11,829 nt of DNA from an uncultured Bacteroidales bacterium (GTDB taxonomy: Bacteria > Bacteroidota > Bacteroidia > Bacteroidales > Paludibacteraceae): the NCBI GenBank assembly GCA_903899865.1, contig CAIUKZ010000486.1, positions 1 to 11,829 on the forward strand, in the 5' to 3' direction. The position numbers and the translations under genes are program-made. The notes below the pieces were generated by a model that did no database searches, was not told the origin of the DNA, and saw only the letters and a program-made list of their open reading frames with translations. Each line of letters begins with the position of its first letter. The first letter of the stretch is position 1. This document shows, one piece after another, positions 1 to 7,877 of this stretch.

Positions 1-1541
1 CACCTATTGTTCAGCGCCTCAAGGATATGGGCTATGAATTTACCATTCAAGCACGCATCAAGTCCATTTTTTCTATTTCCAAAAAAATGACAAAGCGTAA
101 AATTCCTTTTGAGGAAGTTTATGATATTTTGGCTGATAGAATCGTGTTTGTGCCTCGTGAGGGAATGAGTGAAAAAGATCAATGCTGGATGCTCTATTCT
201 ACCATCACGCAGTTTTACAAGCCACACCCTGAGCGTATCCGCGACTGGGTAAGTACCCCCAAAGCCAATGGATATGAGGCACTTCATGTCACCGTCATGG
301 GGCCAGGTGGACGATGGGTGGAAGTTCAAATTCGTAGTAAACGAATGGACGAAATAGCCGAACAAGGGTTGGCTGCTCATTGGAAGTACAAAACGGGTGA
401 AAATGATGAATCAGAGTTAGAAAAGTGGTTGAAGACCATTCGTGAATTACTTGAACATCCAGATCCGAATGCAATTGATTTCCTAGATACCTTCAAGCTC
501 AATCTTTTTTCACAAGAAATCTTTGTATTTACCCCCAAGGGTGATATTAAAACCATTGCCAAAGGTGCTACTGCATTAGATTTTGCGTATTCTTTGCACT
601 CACAATTGGGTAATAAGTGCATCGGTGCCAAGACAAATCATAAGTTGGTGCCTCTCAACTATGTCCTAAAAAGCGGTGATCAAGTAGAAATACTAACTTC
701 CAATAAGCAAAACCCTCAAAGGGAATGGCTCAATTATGTCACCACTGCTTATGCAAAAGATAGACTGCAGTTGTACTTCAAACGTGAAGATAAAACCTAC
801 GCTACTGAAGGTCAACGAAAAATTGAAGATTTGTTTGTCAGAAATCAAATGCTTTTTGATAATGAAAATACCATCAAACTGCTAAACTACTTGCAACTAT
901 CCAGTAGGAATGATTTGTTTCTCCAGGTAGGAAAGGGACTTATTAACCCAGAAGAGGCTTTTAAAGCAATATTCAAACAAGGGAAACGCAATCTGCTGGC
1001 CAAATATATTAAAAAGCCATTTCGAGTGTTGGCTGATGGTACGAAAGAGGTGCAGTCTTCAATTTTCAAGTCCAATGTTGACAAAAAACGCACCTACAAA
1101 ATTACCGAAGAAGAAGCCGGCAGAGCCTACAAATTTGCTGACTGCTGTAGACCCATACCGGGTGATGACGTGCTAGGATATGTAGATGTTGAGGATGATA
1201 TGATATACATTCACAAACGTCAATGCCCTGTAGCCGAAAAATTGAAATCGAGCTACGGTGAGCAAATTATTTCGGCTGATTGGGCTACTAAAAAGGGGAT
1301 GTCGTTCTTGGAAGTGGTTGAAATTAAGGGGATTGATAAGAAGGGGATACTGATAAAAATACTCAAGGTCATTTCTGACGGCTATGGCATCAACATCAAC
1401 AAAATGTCTGTTGAAGCGGATGCTGGTATTTTTGTAGGTAGGTTTTATGTCTATGTTCACGACACCGACGACATAAACAATTTGTGTAGCAATGTGATTA
1501 AAATTAAAGAAATTAATTCGGTTCAAAGGATTCAAGAATAG
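1..1541 (+). CDS. rel: RelA/SpoT-family (p)ppGpp synthetase/hydrolase, 3' part (5' end outside window)
   Basis: The reading frame is open from the left edge (codons in phase from base 3, reading PIVQRLKDMG), so the Met at base 27 is internal, not the start. The N-terminal HD hydrolase domain and the beginning of the synthetase domain are missing from view. Numbering from that Met, the rest of the ppGpp synthetase domain covers about residues 1-122, with the hallmark stretch TPKANGYEALHVTV (77-90) and VEVQIRSKRMDEIAEQG. A TGS domain follows (about 165-226), then a helical region, a zinc-finger-like RIS domain with ADCCRPIPGDD (Cys373, Cys374) and IHKRQC (His396, Cys400), and a C-terminal ACT domain (about 427-502). 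The family transfers pyrophosphate from ATP to GDP or GTP in the cytosolic stringent response. All C-terminal regulatory domains are intact. Whether hydrolase activity is retained cannot be judged here. It is followed by guaB on the same strand after 230 bases. Confidence 0.96.
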   Translation, partial: PIVQRLKDMGYEFTIQARIKSIFSISKKMTKRKIPFEEVYDILADRIVFVPREGMSEKDQCWMLYSTITQFYKPHPERIRDWVSTPKANGYEALHVTVMGPGGRWVEVQIRSKRMDEIAEQGLAAHWKYKTGENDESELEKWLKTIRELLEHPDPNAIDFLDTFKLNLFSQEIFVFTPKGDIKTIAKGATALDFAYSLHSQLGNKCIGAKTNHKLVPLNYVLKSGDQVEILTSNKQNPQREWLNYVTTAYAKDRLQLYFKREDKTYATEGQRKIEDLFVRNQMLFDNENTIKLLNYLQLSSRNDLFLQVGKGLINPEEAFKAIFKQGKRNLLAKYIKKPFRVLADGTKEVQSSIFKSNVDKKRTYKITEEEAGRAYKFADCCRPIPGDDVLGYVDVEDDMIYIHKRQCPVAEKLKSSYGEQIISADWATKKGMSFLEVVEIKGIDKKGILIKILKVISDGYGININKMSVEADAGIFVGRFYVYVHDTDDINNLCSNVIKIKEINSVQRIQE

Positions 1542-1681
1542 CGAACTTCCGCCTTGATAAGACTAAAAAAAATATCGTAGGCTTGCTCTCAAACTGAATG
1601 TTTATTGCTCAGAATGCATCTTAGTAATGAAAGACAATTCCATATAATTTCAGATTTTTTGCATAGGTCTATGCGATAGCA

Positions 1682-1700
1682 CGTAAATTATGCGTAAATT
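1682..1700 (+). repeat. 11-bp-period direct repeat overlapping the guaB promoter candidate
   Basis: CGTAAATT occurs at 1682-1689 and again at 1693-1700, a centre-to-centre distance of 11 bp, about one helical turn. The second copy overlaps the -7 element candidate at 1695-1702. A short dyad, TGCGT (1691-1695) and ACGCA (1704-1708), flanks the same element. A regulator-binding site is possible but only inferred; chance in AT-rich DNA is a real alternative. Confidence 0.25.
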
Positions 1701-1702
1701 TG
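1695..1702 (+). promoter_or_regulatory. candidate Bacteroidota -7 promoter element for guaB
   Basis: TAAATTTG is a perfect match to the Bacteroidota -7 consensus TAnnTTTG and lies 69 bases before the guaB ATG. No convincing TTTG -33 box sits at the usual spacing: the nearest, at 1658-1661, is 33 bases away, which is too far. The long gap after rel and this element suggest guaB has its own promoter, although readthrough from rel is not excluded because no terminator is visible after rel. Confidence 0.45.
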
Positions 1703-1718
1703 CACGCAATAATTTTCA

Positions 1719-1741
1719 TAGAGTAATTTTTCAATACTCTA
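1719..1741 (+). other. stem-loop in the predicted guaB leader
   Basis: TAGAGTA (1719-1725) and TACTCTA (1735-1741) are perfect reverse complements, giving a 7-bp stem with a 9-base loop that ends 30 bases before the guaB start. It lies downstream of the -7 candidate, so it would be in the mRNA leader. It is AT-rich and is followed by A-rich sequence rather than a T tract, so it is not a terminator on this strand. Function unknown. Confidence 0.3.
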
Positions 1742-1771
1742 AAAGTAAAAACTAACTAAAATTAGAAAGCT

Positions 1772-3247
1772 ATGTCATTTATTGCAGAAAGAGTTCAAAT
1801 AGAAGGTTTAACATTTGACGATGTTCTACTAGTTCCTGCCTACTCTGATGTGTTGCCTCGCAATGTAAATCTTTCCACACGTTTCTCACGTAACATCGAA
1901 TTAAAAATTCCAATTTCTTCAGCTGCTATGGACACCGTAACAGAGTCCAAAATGGCCATTTCTATTGCCCGTGAAGGCGGAATAGGAGTGATACATAAAA
2001 ATATGACCATTGCCGAACAGGCTAAGCAAGTTGAAATAGTAAAGCGTGCCGAAAATGGAATGATATCCAATCCTGTTACCATACGCCAAGGCGCCACCGT
2101 GTCTGATGCATTGGCATTGATGGCCGAGTACCGTATTGGCGGAATTCCTGTTGTTGATGAAGGTGGATATTTAGTAGGCATTGTTACCAATCGCGATTTA
2201 AGATTTCAACGTGATCCAAATAAGTTGATAGATGATGTGATGACCAAAGAAAATATCATCACCACTTCCCGTTCTACTGATTTGGAAGCTGCGGCGGTCA
2301 TTTTGCAACAATACAAAATCGAAAAACTACCAGTTGTTGATGCCGATAACAAATTGGTGGGACTTCTCACCTATAAAGACATTACTAAGGCCAAAGACAA
2401 ACCCATGGCATGTAAAGATGCTCAAGGTCGCCTCAGAGTAGCTGCTGGTGTGGGAGTTACAGCTGATACTTTCTTGCGTATGGATGCACTTGTCAAAGCA
2501 GGTGTTGATGCTGTGGTGATAGACACTGCTCATGGTCACTCCAAAGGGGTAATCGAGACCCTCAAAGAAGCAAAAAAACGCTACCCTCAAATTGATATTA
2601 TTGTAGGAAATATTGCCACTGGCGAAGCTGCTCTAGCATTGGTTGACGCAGGTGCTGACGCCCTAAAAGTGGGAATTGGACCGGGCTCTATATGTACTAC
2701 TCGTGTCATTGCAGGCGTTGGGGTACCCCAACTTTCTGCCATTTACGAAGTAGCCAAAGCGCTTAAAGGAACTGGTGTGCCTGTAATTGGTGACGGTGGA
2801 ATTAGATACTCAGGTGACATTGTGAAAGCATTGGCAGCAGGTGCAAATACCATTATGGCTGGATCTCTGTTTGCTGGTGTAGAAGAATCGCCGGGTGAAA
2901 CCATCATTTTTAATGGTCGTAAATTCAAGTCATACCGTGGTATGGGTTCGTTGGAAGCAATGGAGAAAGGATCTAAAGACAGATATTTTCAAGACGCAGA
3001 GGATGATGTTAAAAAAATGGTGCCCGAAGGTATCGCAGCTCGTGTAGCTTTTAAAGGATCATTGTTTGAAGTCATCTACCAGATGATTGGTGGTCTAAGA
3101 GCTGGTATGGGTTATTGTGGTGCTCACACCATCGATGAGTTACATCTAGCCAAATTTACAAGAATCACCAATGCAGGTGTTACTGAAAGTCACCCTCATG
3201 ATGTTGCAATTACTAGTGAAGCGCCAAATTATAGTCGTGGTGAATAA
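1772..3247 (+). CDS. guaB: IMP dehydrogenase
   Basis: Inosine-5'-monophosphate dehydrogenase of 491 residues, the normal length for bacterial GuaB. It oxidises IMP to XMP with NAD+, the committed step of guanine nucleotide synthesis in the cytosol. The N-terminal part of the TIM barrel has EGLTFDDVLLVP (11-22) and AAMDTVTE. The inserted CBS pair covers about residues 98-150 and 158-208. The catalytic loop GPGSICTTR carries the nucleophile Cys308, followed by GVGVPQ. The phosphate-binding region has IGDGGIRYSGD, and the mobile flap has SKDRYFQ with the Arg404-Tyr405 pair, then VPEGIAARV. YCGAHTIDEL and a K+-site-like C-terminus complete it. All key residues are present. No Shine-Dalgarno sequence precedes the ATG, which is usual in Bacteroidota. 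Lying downstream of rel, it pairs a GTP-making enzyme with the enzyme that makes ppGpp, a known inhibitor of GTP synthesis in several bacteria. Confidence 0.98.
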   Translation: MSFIAERVQIEGLTFDDVLLVPAYSDVLPRNVNLSTRFSRNIELKIPISSAAMDTVTESKMAISIAREGGIGVIHKNMTIAEQAKQVEIVKRAENGMISNPVTIRQGATVSDALALMAEYRIGGIPVVDEGGYLVGIVTNRDLRFQRDPNKLIDDVMTKENIITTSRSTDLEAAAVILQQYKIEKLPVVDADNKLVGLLTYKDITKAKDKPMACKDAQGRLRVAAGVGVTADTFLRMDALVKAGVDAVVIDTAHGHSKGVIETLKEAKKRYPQIDIIVGNIATGEAALALVDAGADALKVGIGPGSICTTRVIAGVGVPQLSAIYEVAKALKGTGVPVIGDGGIRYSGDIVKALAAGANTIMAGSLFAGVEESPGETIIFNGRKFKSYRGMGSLEAMEKGSKDRYFQDAEDDVKKMVPEGIAARVAFKGSLFEVIYQMIGGLRAGMGYCGAHTIDELHLAKFTRITNAGVTESHPHDVAITSEAPNYSRGE

Positions 3248-3262
3248 TTTTTCAAATTATTC
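3242..3262 (+). terminator. AT-rich inverted repeat at the guaB stop, possible weak terminator
   Basis: GAATAATTT (3242-3250) and AAATTATTC (3254-3262) form a perfect 9-bp stem with a 3-base loop, and the left arm includes the guaB stop codon. The stem is almost all A-T and no T tract follows directly, so it would be a weak terminator at best. It may instead protect the mRNA 3' end. Confidence 0.3.
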
Positions 3263-3420
3263 TGAATAGATTACAACAAAATTATAAATCTTCCGTTTTT
3301 CTCAAATAAATAGAAAACATCAGTATAGTAATTGCTTTTTAAAGGAAATTTTTAATGCCTTGAAGCGTGCTATATTGCTAGTATTTAAGACTATTTTTCA
3401 CATAATAATTAGTATATCGT

Positions 3421-5361
3421 ATGAAATCATTAGCTTTAAATTGTTTGTTGGTTGTTAGTGCTGTGTGCTCTGCTTTTGGTCAAAATTCAGATCCTGTGTT
3501 GATGAAAATCAATGGAAAACCAATCTCAAAATCTGAATTTGAATATATTTACAATAAAAACAACTCGAATAATTCTTTGGAGAAGAAGTCACTACAAGAG
3601 TATGCTGAGCTGTTTGTCAATTTCAAATTAAAGGTTGAAGAAGCAAAATCTCAAGGCTTGGATACTACATCTTCGTTTAAGTCCGAATACCTAGGCTATA
3701 GAGCGGAGCTTAGCAAGCCCTACTTGACCGATTCTAAAGCAGAGGAGCGATTTTTAAGAGAGATGTACAATAGATATTTGAAGGATGTAGAAGCAAGTCA
3801 TATTCTTGTACGCTTTCCTAGTCACCCAACACCTGAAGACACATTGAAGGCTTGGAACAAAATTAATGCAATATATAAACGACTTCAAAAGGAGGACTTT
3901 GTTAAGGTGGCTAGATCTGCCTCTGAGGATGAGTCTGTTAGTGAAAATGATGGTTCGGTGGGTTGGATTAGAGTATTAAAGACTTCTTATGCTTTTGAGA
4001 CCGCTTGTTATCAAACACCTGTGGGTCAATTTTCAAAACCTTTTAGATCAGATATTGGCTATCATGTAGTTAAAATCACAAAGCAAAGAGAATCACAAGG
4101 AGAAGTGCTTGTAAGACAAATAATGCGTTCTACCTACAACAAAGAAACGTCTTATAATGCTGCATCAATTATTGATTCGTTGTATCGGATTATTAAAAAA
4201 GGTGATGATTTTAAATCCTTAGCAAAAAAATACACCCAAGATAATTCTAATGTAGCAAATGAGGGTTTAATGACCTGGATAAAGCCTGGACAAGTGCATC
4301 CAAATTTTTCTAAAGTGGCTTTTGAATTAAAGTCAATTGGTGATGTTTCTGAGCCTTTTGAAACATCTTTTGGTTGGCATATAATAAAACTTGAAGACAA
4401 AAGAGGACCAAGGCCATTCGCCGAGATAAAAGACTTCTTGATAGAAAAGTGCAAGCAAAGTGAACGGGGACTGTTTGGACAAAGGTACTTTTTGGATTCT
4501 TTAAAAAGAACATATAATTTCAAATACAATCAAAAGGAATTAGAAGAATTTTACCCTATCGTTATAAACAACAGTTTAAATACACCTGAATTTTACAATG
4601 AAGGCATAAAGTTAAATAAACAACTGTTTTCTATTGCTGATAAAAGTTTTACACAAGCAGATTTCTTTCAATACATTAGAAATTCATCAACAGAGAAGAA
4701 ATCTTCAAAGGAAATCATTGACGAAAAATTCAAAGCCTATGTTGACAATCAGTTGATTATTTATGAGCAGTCTCAACTAGATAAAAAATACCCTGAGTTT
4801 AAATTCTTGATGCAAGAATATCATGATGGGATACTTCTTTTTGAAGTCAACAACAAAGAGGTGTGGGATAAATCTTCTAAAGATGTTGAGGGTCTGTCCA
4901 ACTACTTTAAAGCAAATATTGATAAATACGCATGGGATAAGCCTCGATTTAAGGGTCGCCTTATTTATTGCAGGGATAAAGAAACCTTCAAGGCTGCTCA
5001 ACAGCTGGCAACTAAGTTTCATGGTGATGTCCTAGAAAGATACTTGAAGGGTCGCTTAAATGATTCCATCAAATATGTAAAAGTTGAAAAAGGACTTTTT
5101 GCAATGGGTGAGAGTAAAATGATTGACAAGGTGGTATTTAAATTGAAAGTTGATTATACGCCTGCTCCTGATGATTCATTCCCTTATGTGTTATCTGATG
5201 GGGTTATCCTAAAAACACATCCAGAAGATTATACAGATGTAAAAGGCAAATTGAGCTCAGATTATCAAGAGTATTTGGAAGCAGAGTGGATCAAGACACT
5301 TAAAGCAAAATATCCTGTAGAAATTAATCAGGAAGTTCTCAAGACGGTTAAGAAAAATTAA
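3421..5361 (+). CDS. secreted peptidyl-prolyl isomerase with two parvulin (PpiC) domains
   Basis: A 646-residue periplasmic folding factor. An N-terminal signal peptide (about 1-20, hydrophobic LNCLLVVSAVCSAFG, cleavage probably before Gln21) is followed by a SurA/PpiD-like N-terminal segment with KINGKPISKSEFEYIY. Parvulin domain 1 spans about 124-222 (ASHILV with His127; GYHVVKI with His215). Domain 2 spans about 228-327 (GLMTWIKPGQVHPNF; FGWHIIKL with His320), but its first histidine position reads VRQIM. The last 320 residues have no domain I recognise; they are charged and probably form a chaperone arm. No lipobox is present, so it should be soluble in the periplasm. The gene is followed by a strong stem-loop terminator, so it is probably its own transcription unit or the end of one. 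Family membership is certain; the substrates, presumably outer-membrane proteins, are inferred. Confidence 0.93.
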   Translation: MKSLALNCLLVVSAVCSAFGQNSDPVLMKINGKPISKSEFEYIYNKNNSNNSLEKKSLQEYAELFVNFKLKVEEAKSQGLDTTSSFKSEYLGYRAELSKPYLTDSKAEERFLREMYNRYLKDVEASHILVRFPSHPTPEDTLKAWNKINAIYKRLQKEDFVKVARSASEDESVSENDGSVGWIRVLKTSYAFETACYQTPVGQFSKPFRSDIGYHVVKITKQRESQGEVLVRQIMRSTYNKETSYNAASIIDSLYRIIKKGDDFKSLAKKYTQDNSNVANEGLMTWIKPGQVHPNFSKVAFELKSIGDVSEPFETSFGWHIIKLEDKRGPRPFAEIKDFLIEKCKQSERGLFGQRYFLDSLKRTYNFKYNQKELEEFYPIVINNSLNTPEFYNEGIKLNKQLFSIADKSFTQADFFQYIRNSSTEKKSSKEIIDEKFKAYVDNQLIIYEQSQLDKKYPEFKFLMQEYHDGILLFEVNNKEVWDKSSKDVEGLSNYFKANIDKYAWDKPRFKGRLIYCRDKETFKAAQQLATKFHGDVLERYLKGRLNDSIKYVKVEKGLFAMGESKMIDKVVFKLKVDYTPAPDDSFPYVLSDGVILKTHPEDYTDVKGKLSSDYQEYLEAEWIKTLKAKYPVEINQEVLKTVKKN

Positions 5362-5378
5362 AAAATACCAACTATTAG

Positions 5379-5422
5379 AACGCAAAAGTAATAGCCACGA
5401 AATAAGCTATTACTTTTGCGTT
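5379..5422 (+). terminator. perfect 17-bp stem-loop, probable Rho-independent terminator
   Basis: AACGCAAAAGTAATAGC (5379-5395) is the exact reverse complement of GCTATTACTTTTGCGTT (5406-5422), with a 10-base loop. It begins 17 bases after the stop of the double-parvulin gene, and the right arm runs into TTTAGTTATTTT, a loose T-rich tail. Position and stability fit an intrinsic terminator. It could also be one copy of a dispersed genomic repeat. Confidence 0.75.
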
Positions 5423-5442
5423 TAGTTATTTTAGGTATGAGA

Positions 5443-5450
5443 TAATTTTG
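5443..5450 (+). promoter_or_regulatory. candidate Bacteroidota -7 promoter element for the lipoprotein-surA genes
   Basis: TAATTTTG matches TAnnTTTG perfectly. A TTTG at 5415-5418, inside the right arm of the terminator, could be the -33 box, but the spacer of 24 bases is slightly longer than usual. Transcription would start near 5456 and give a leader of about 105 bases before the lipoprotein ATG. Confidence 0.45.
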
Positions 5451-5506
5451 CAGGTTCTTTCGTGCTGAATAATCCATGCAATCACAAATAGCACAATGAT
5501 TTTTTC

Positions 5507-5529
5507 ACAGCTATAAGGTCTTAAGCTGT
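5507..5529 (+). other. stem-loop in the predicted leader of the lipoprotein gene
   Basis: ACAGCT (5507-5512) pairs with AGCTGT (5524-5529), and after a bulged A the stem continues with TAA (5514-5516) against TTA (5521-5523), leaving loop GGTC. It ends 31 bases before the ATG and no T tract follows, so it is not a typical terminator. A role in translation control or mRNA stability is possible, not shown. Confidence 0.3.
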
Positions 5530-5560
5530 AATGTGACAGATAGTATATCCACATTTTCGT

Positions 5561-6412
5561 ATGAATAGATTTTTTTTGTTCTACATCCTACTTATTCCAT
5601 TTTTAGGCTCGTGTTCGCACAAGACTCCCGATGTGAAACGTGTCCCTATACTCGAGGTAGAGGGTAAGTTTTTGTATCAAGATCAAATACAAGAAATCAT
5701 ACCTCCCAATGTAAATCAAAAGGATAGTCTTCAGATTGCCACTAGATTCATCAGATCGTGGGTTACAGATGTATTAATGTACGAAAATGCAAAGAGAAAT
5801 TCTAGCAATCAATCTGAAATTGAAGAATTAGTGGAAGGTTATAGAAAATCACTTACAATTCATCAGTATCAACAGCATCTTATTGAACAACGTCTTAAGG
5901 ATCCTACTGATGAAGAGATTCGTGTTTTTTATGACCAGTACAGTAGTCAACTTATCCTGAAAGAGAATGTCATCAAAGGCATTTTACTTGTAGTCCCTTC
6001 CAAAGCTCCAAATATTGGAAATGTTAGGGCTTGGGTTCAATCATGCAATACTAAGGCATTAGAAAGTATCGAAAAGTACAGCATTCAAAATGCCATCAGC
6101 TACGATTATTTTGGGGATAAATGGATGAATCTAACTGAAGTCCTGAGTAAAATTCCTGTTCAGGTCTCCGATTTATCTTCATTTGTCAGAAACAACCGAT
6201 TTGTAGAGACAACTGATAGCACACAACACTATTTTTTAAGAATTTTGTCTTATAATGCAGTTGGACAGGTTGAACCGTTTGAAATGGCAAAAGATAGAAT
6301 CAAAAATATTCTTCAAAACAAAAGAAAAGAAGATTTTATTGCTGGTTTTGAGACTGAATTGTATGATGATGCTGTGAAGAAGGAAATCGTTACTTTTTTT
6401 AATCGCAAATAA
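5561..6412 (+). CDS. SurA-like lipoprotein with a degenerate parvulin region
   Basis: A 283-residue lipoprotein: the signal sequence ends in the lipobox LGSC, with Cys18 as the lipidation site, so it should be membrane-anchored in the periplasm. Residues 32-80 (EVEGKFLYQDQIQEIIP, then a helix reaching YENA) resemble the N-terminal part of SurA/PpiD chaperones, and LKDPTDEEIRVFYDQYSSQL (112-131) is the usual entry into a parvulin domain. Where that domain should follow, the sequence has VIKGILLVVPS in place of the histidine motif, and no clear GF-H motif near YFLRILSY. The C-terminal helix (PFEMAKDRIKNILQNKRK onward) closes the chaperone fold as in SurA relatives. I infer a chaperone with no isomerase activity. 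It lies between the double-parvulin gene and surA on the same strand, 112 bases before surA, and is probably cotranscribed with it. Confidence 0.8.
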   Translation: MNRFFLFYILLIPFLGSCSHKTPDVKRVPILEVEGKFLYQDQIQEIIPPNVNQKDSLQIATRFIRSWVTDVLMYENAKRNSSNQSEIEELVEGYRKSLTIHQYQQHLIEQRLKDPTDEEIRVFYDQYSSQLILKENVIKGILLVVPSKAPNIGNVRAWVQSCNTKALESIEKYSIQNAISYDYFGDKWMNLTEVLSKIPVQVSDLSSFVRNNRFVETTDSTQHYFLRILSYNAVGQVEPFEMAKDRIKNILQNKRKEDFIAGFETELYDDAVKKEIVTFFNRK

Positions 6413-6524
6413 TTGATATGCCTTGTCCATATTTTACTGATTATAGAATGAATATCTTGGCAAATAGGAACTGCTAGATGGGGACAGACTATTATGACTA
6501 CTAACTAATATTAAAATTTTACGC

Positions 6525-7877
6525 ATGAAATACATGTTTTTTCCTTTGTTGATACTGCTTTGTTGCTTTTCTGATTTTGGTTATGCGCAAAAAAACATTA
6601 TCGATGAGGTAATTTGGGTAGTGGGTGATGAATCCATTCTTCGCTCTGAAGTAGAGGAGCAAAAGTTGAGAGCGCAGTACGAAGGTGCACCAATACAAGG
6701 TGATCCATATTGTGTGATTCCAGAGCAAATTGCAATCCAAAAATTGTATCTACATCAAGCAAGTCTTGACAGCCTTACTGTCAATGAGTCAAGTGTAATT
6801 AATCAGGTAGAGGCTCGTATCAACTATTTTGTTTCTCAAATTGGGTCTAAAGAGAAAATGGAAGAATATTTCAAGAAATCTACCTCTGAATTAAGAGAAA
6901 GTTTGCGAGAAATGATTCGAAATCAACAATTGATTCAACAAATGCAACAAAAATTGGTTTCGCACATCAAATCTACTCCTGCTGACGTAAGACGATATTT
7001 CTCACAACTTTCTGCCGACAGTGTTCCTGATGTGGCAGCACAGGTGGAGTTGCAATTGATTAGTTTTGAGCCTCCTGTACCCATTGAAGAGATTAATAGG
7101 ATTAAGGAGAGATTGAGAGATTTTACGGAACGGATAACTACAGGTTCTTCTGAATTTTCTACTTTGGCGAGATTGTATTCTGAAGATGTGGAAAGTGCTA
7201 AGCGTGGTGGAGAATTAGGTTTTATGGGCAAGGGTCAGTTAGTCCCAGAATTTGCTAATGTGGCCTTTAATTTATCCGATCCAAAGAAGGTTTCACGCAT
7301 TGTTCAAACCGAATTCGGCTTTCATATCATTCAGTTGGTTGAAAAACGAGGTGATAGAATGAATTGCAGACACATTCTTTTAAAACCAAAGGTGTCTATT
7401 GATGAGAAAACGAAAGCATTGCACATGCTGGACTCCATATCCAATCTTATTAGAAAATCAGAATTGACTTTTGAGAAAGCGGTTGTTTCTTTTTCTCAAG
7501 ATAAAAACTCTGCTATGAATGCAGGTTTGATGCTCAATGATAAGTCTGGGACATCAAAATTTGAATATCAAGAGTTACCTTCCGAAATAGGAAAGGTAGT
7601 GTATGAAATGAATGTGGGGGAGGTTTCTAAGCCATTTCTGATGATGAGCGAAAGCACCAATAAAGAAGTAGTTGCTTTGGTCAAATTGAAATCAAAAGTA
7701 GATAGTCATAAGGCTAATTTGCTGGATGACTACATGATGCTAAAAGCGCTTTACGAAAAGAAGATGAAGGATGAGTTTTTAAAGAAATGGATCATCAAAA
7801 AGCAAAAGGAAACATACATCAATATTGATCCTAATTGGAGTAAATGTACATTCCAATATCCAGGTTGGGTGAAGTAA
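6525..7877 (+). CDS. surA: SurA-type periplasmic chaperone/peptidyl-prolyl isomerase
   Basis: A 450-residue protein, close to the length of E. coli SurA. The signal peptide (about 1-21, MKYMFFPLLILLCCF...GYA) precedes a SurA N-terminal domain, with DEVIWVVGDESILRSEVEEQ (27-46) and a helical region up to about 155. Parvulin domain 1 (about 173-275) has GGELGFMGKGQLVPEFANVA and TEFGFHIIQL with His267, but Gln177 where the first histidine usually lies. Parvulin domain 2 (about 279-390) has CRHILLKPK with His283 but lacks the later GF-H motif. A C-terminal helix and a short tail ending in PGWVK follow. SurA escorts unfolded outer-membrane proteins, including the LPS assembly protein LptD in Proteobacteria. 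The gene sits 114 bases upstream of the OstA-like gene, a functional pairing also seen in other phyla. Chaperone activity is well supported by family; isomerase activity is less sure. Confidence 0.92.
   Translation: MKYMFFPLLILLCCFSDFGYAQKNIIDEVIWVVGDESILRSEVEEQKLRAQYEGAPIQGDPYCVIPEQIAIQKLYLHQASLDSLTVNESSVINQVEARINYFVSQIGSKEKMEEYFKKSTSELRESLREMIRNQQLIQQMQQKLVSHIKSTPADVRRYFSQLSADSVPDVAAQVELQLISFEPPVPIEEINRIKERLRDFTERITTGSSEFSTLARLYSEDVESAKRGGELGFMGKGQLVPEFANVAFNLSDPKKVSRIVQTEFGFHIIQLVEKRGDRMNCRHILLKPKVSIDEKTKALHMLDSISNLIRKSELTFEKAVVSFSQDKNSAMNAGLMLNDKSGTSKFEYQELPSEIGKVVYEMNVGEVSKPFLMMSESTNKEVVALVKLKSKVDSHKANLLDDYMMLKALYEKKMKDEFLKKWIIKKQKETYINIDPNWSKCTFQYPGWVK

Noticed and set aside
27..29. ATG at base 27 as the start of rel
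   Set aside because: The frame stays open to the window edge and the residues before it continue the conserved synthetase domain, so the gene begins upstream.
1173..1535. Open frame of 120 codons on the - strand inside rel
   Set aside because: It lies opposite the conserved RIS and ACT domains and shows no protein features of its own.
3360..3399. Promoter for the double-parvulin gene: TTG at 3360-3362, TATTTAAG at 3382-3389 or TATTTTTC at 3392-3399
   Set aside because: The first pair has good spacing but two mismatches in the -7 box; the second has one mismatch but no -33 box at proper spacing. Too weak to annotate in AT-rich DNA.
4152..4529. Open frame of 125 codons on the - strand inside the double-parvulin gene
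   Set aside because: It is opposite the second parvulin domain; the + strand frame explains the sequence and no independent motif is seen.
6413..6524. Promoter or small gene between the lipoprotein gene and surA
   Set aside because: No TAnnTTTG, hairpin or convincing short coding frame is visible; the gap is treated as an intra-operon spacer.
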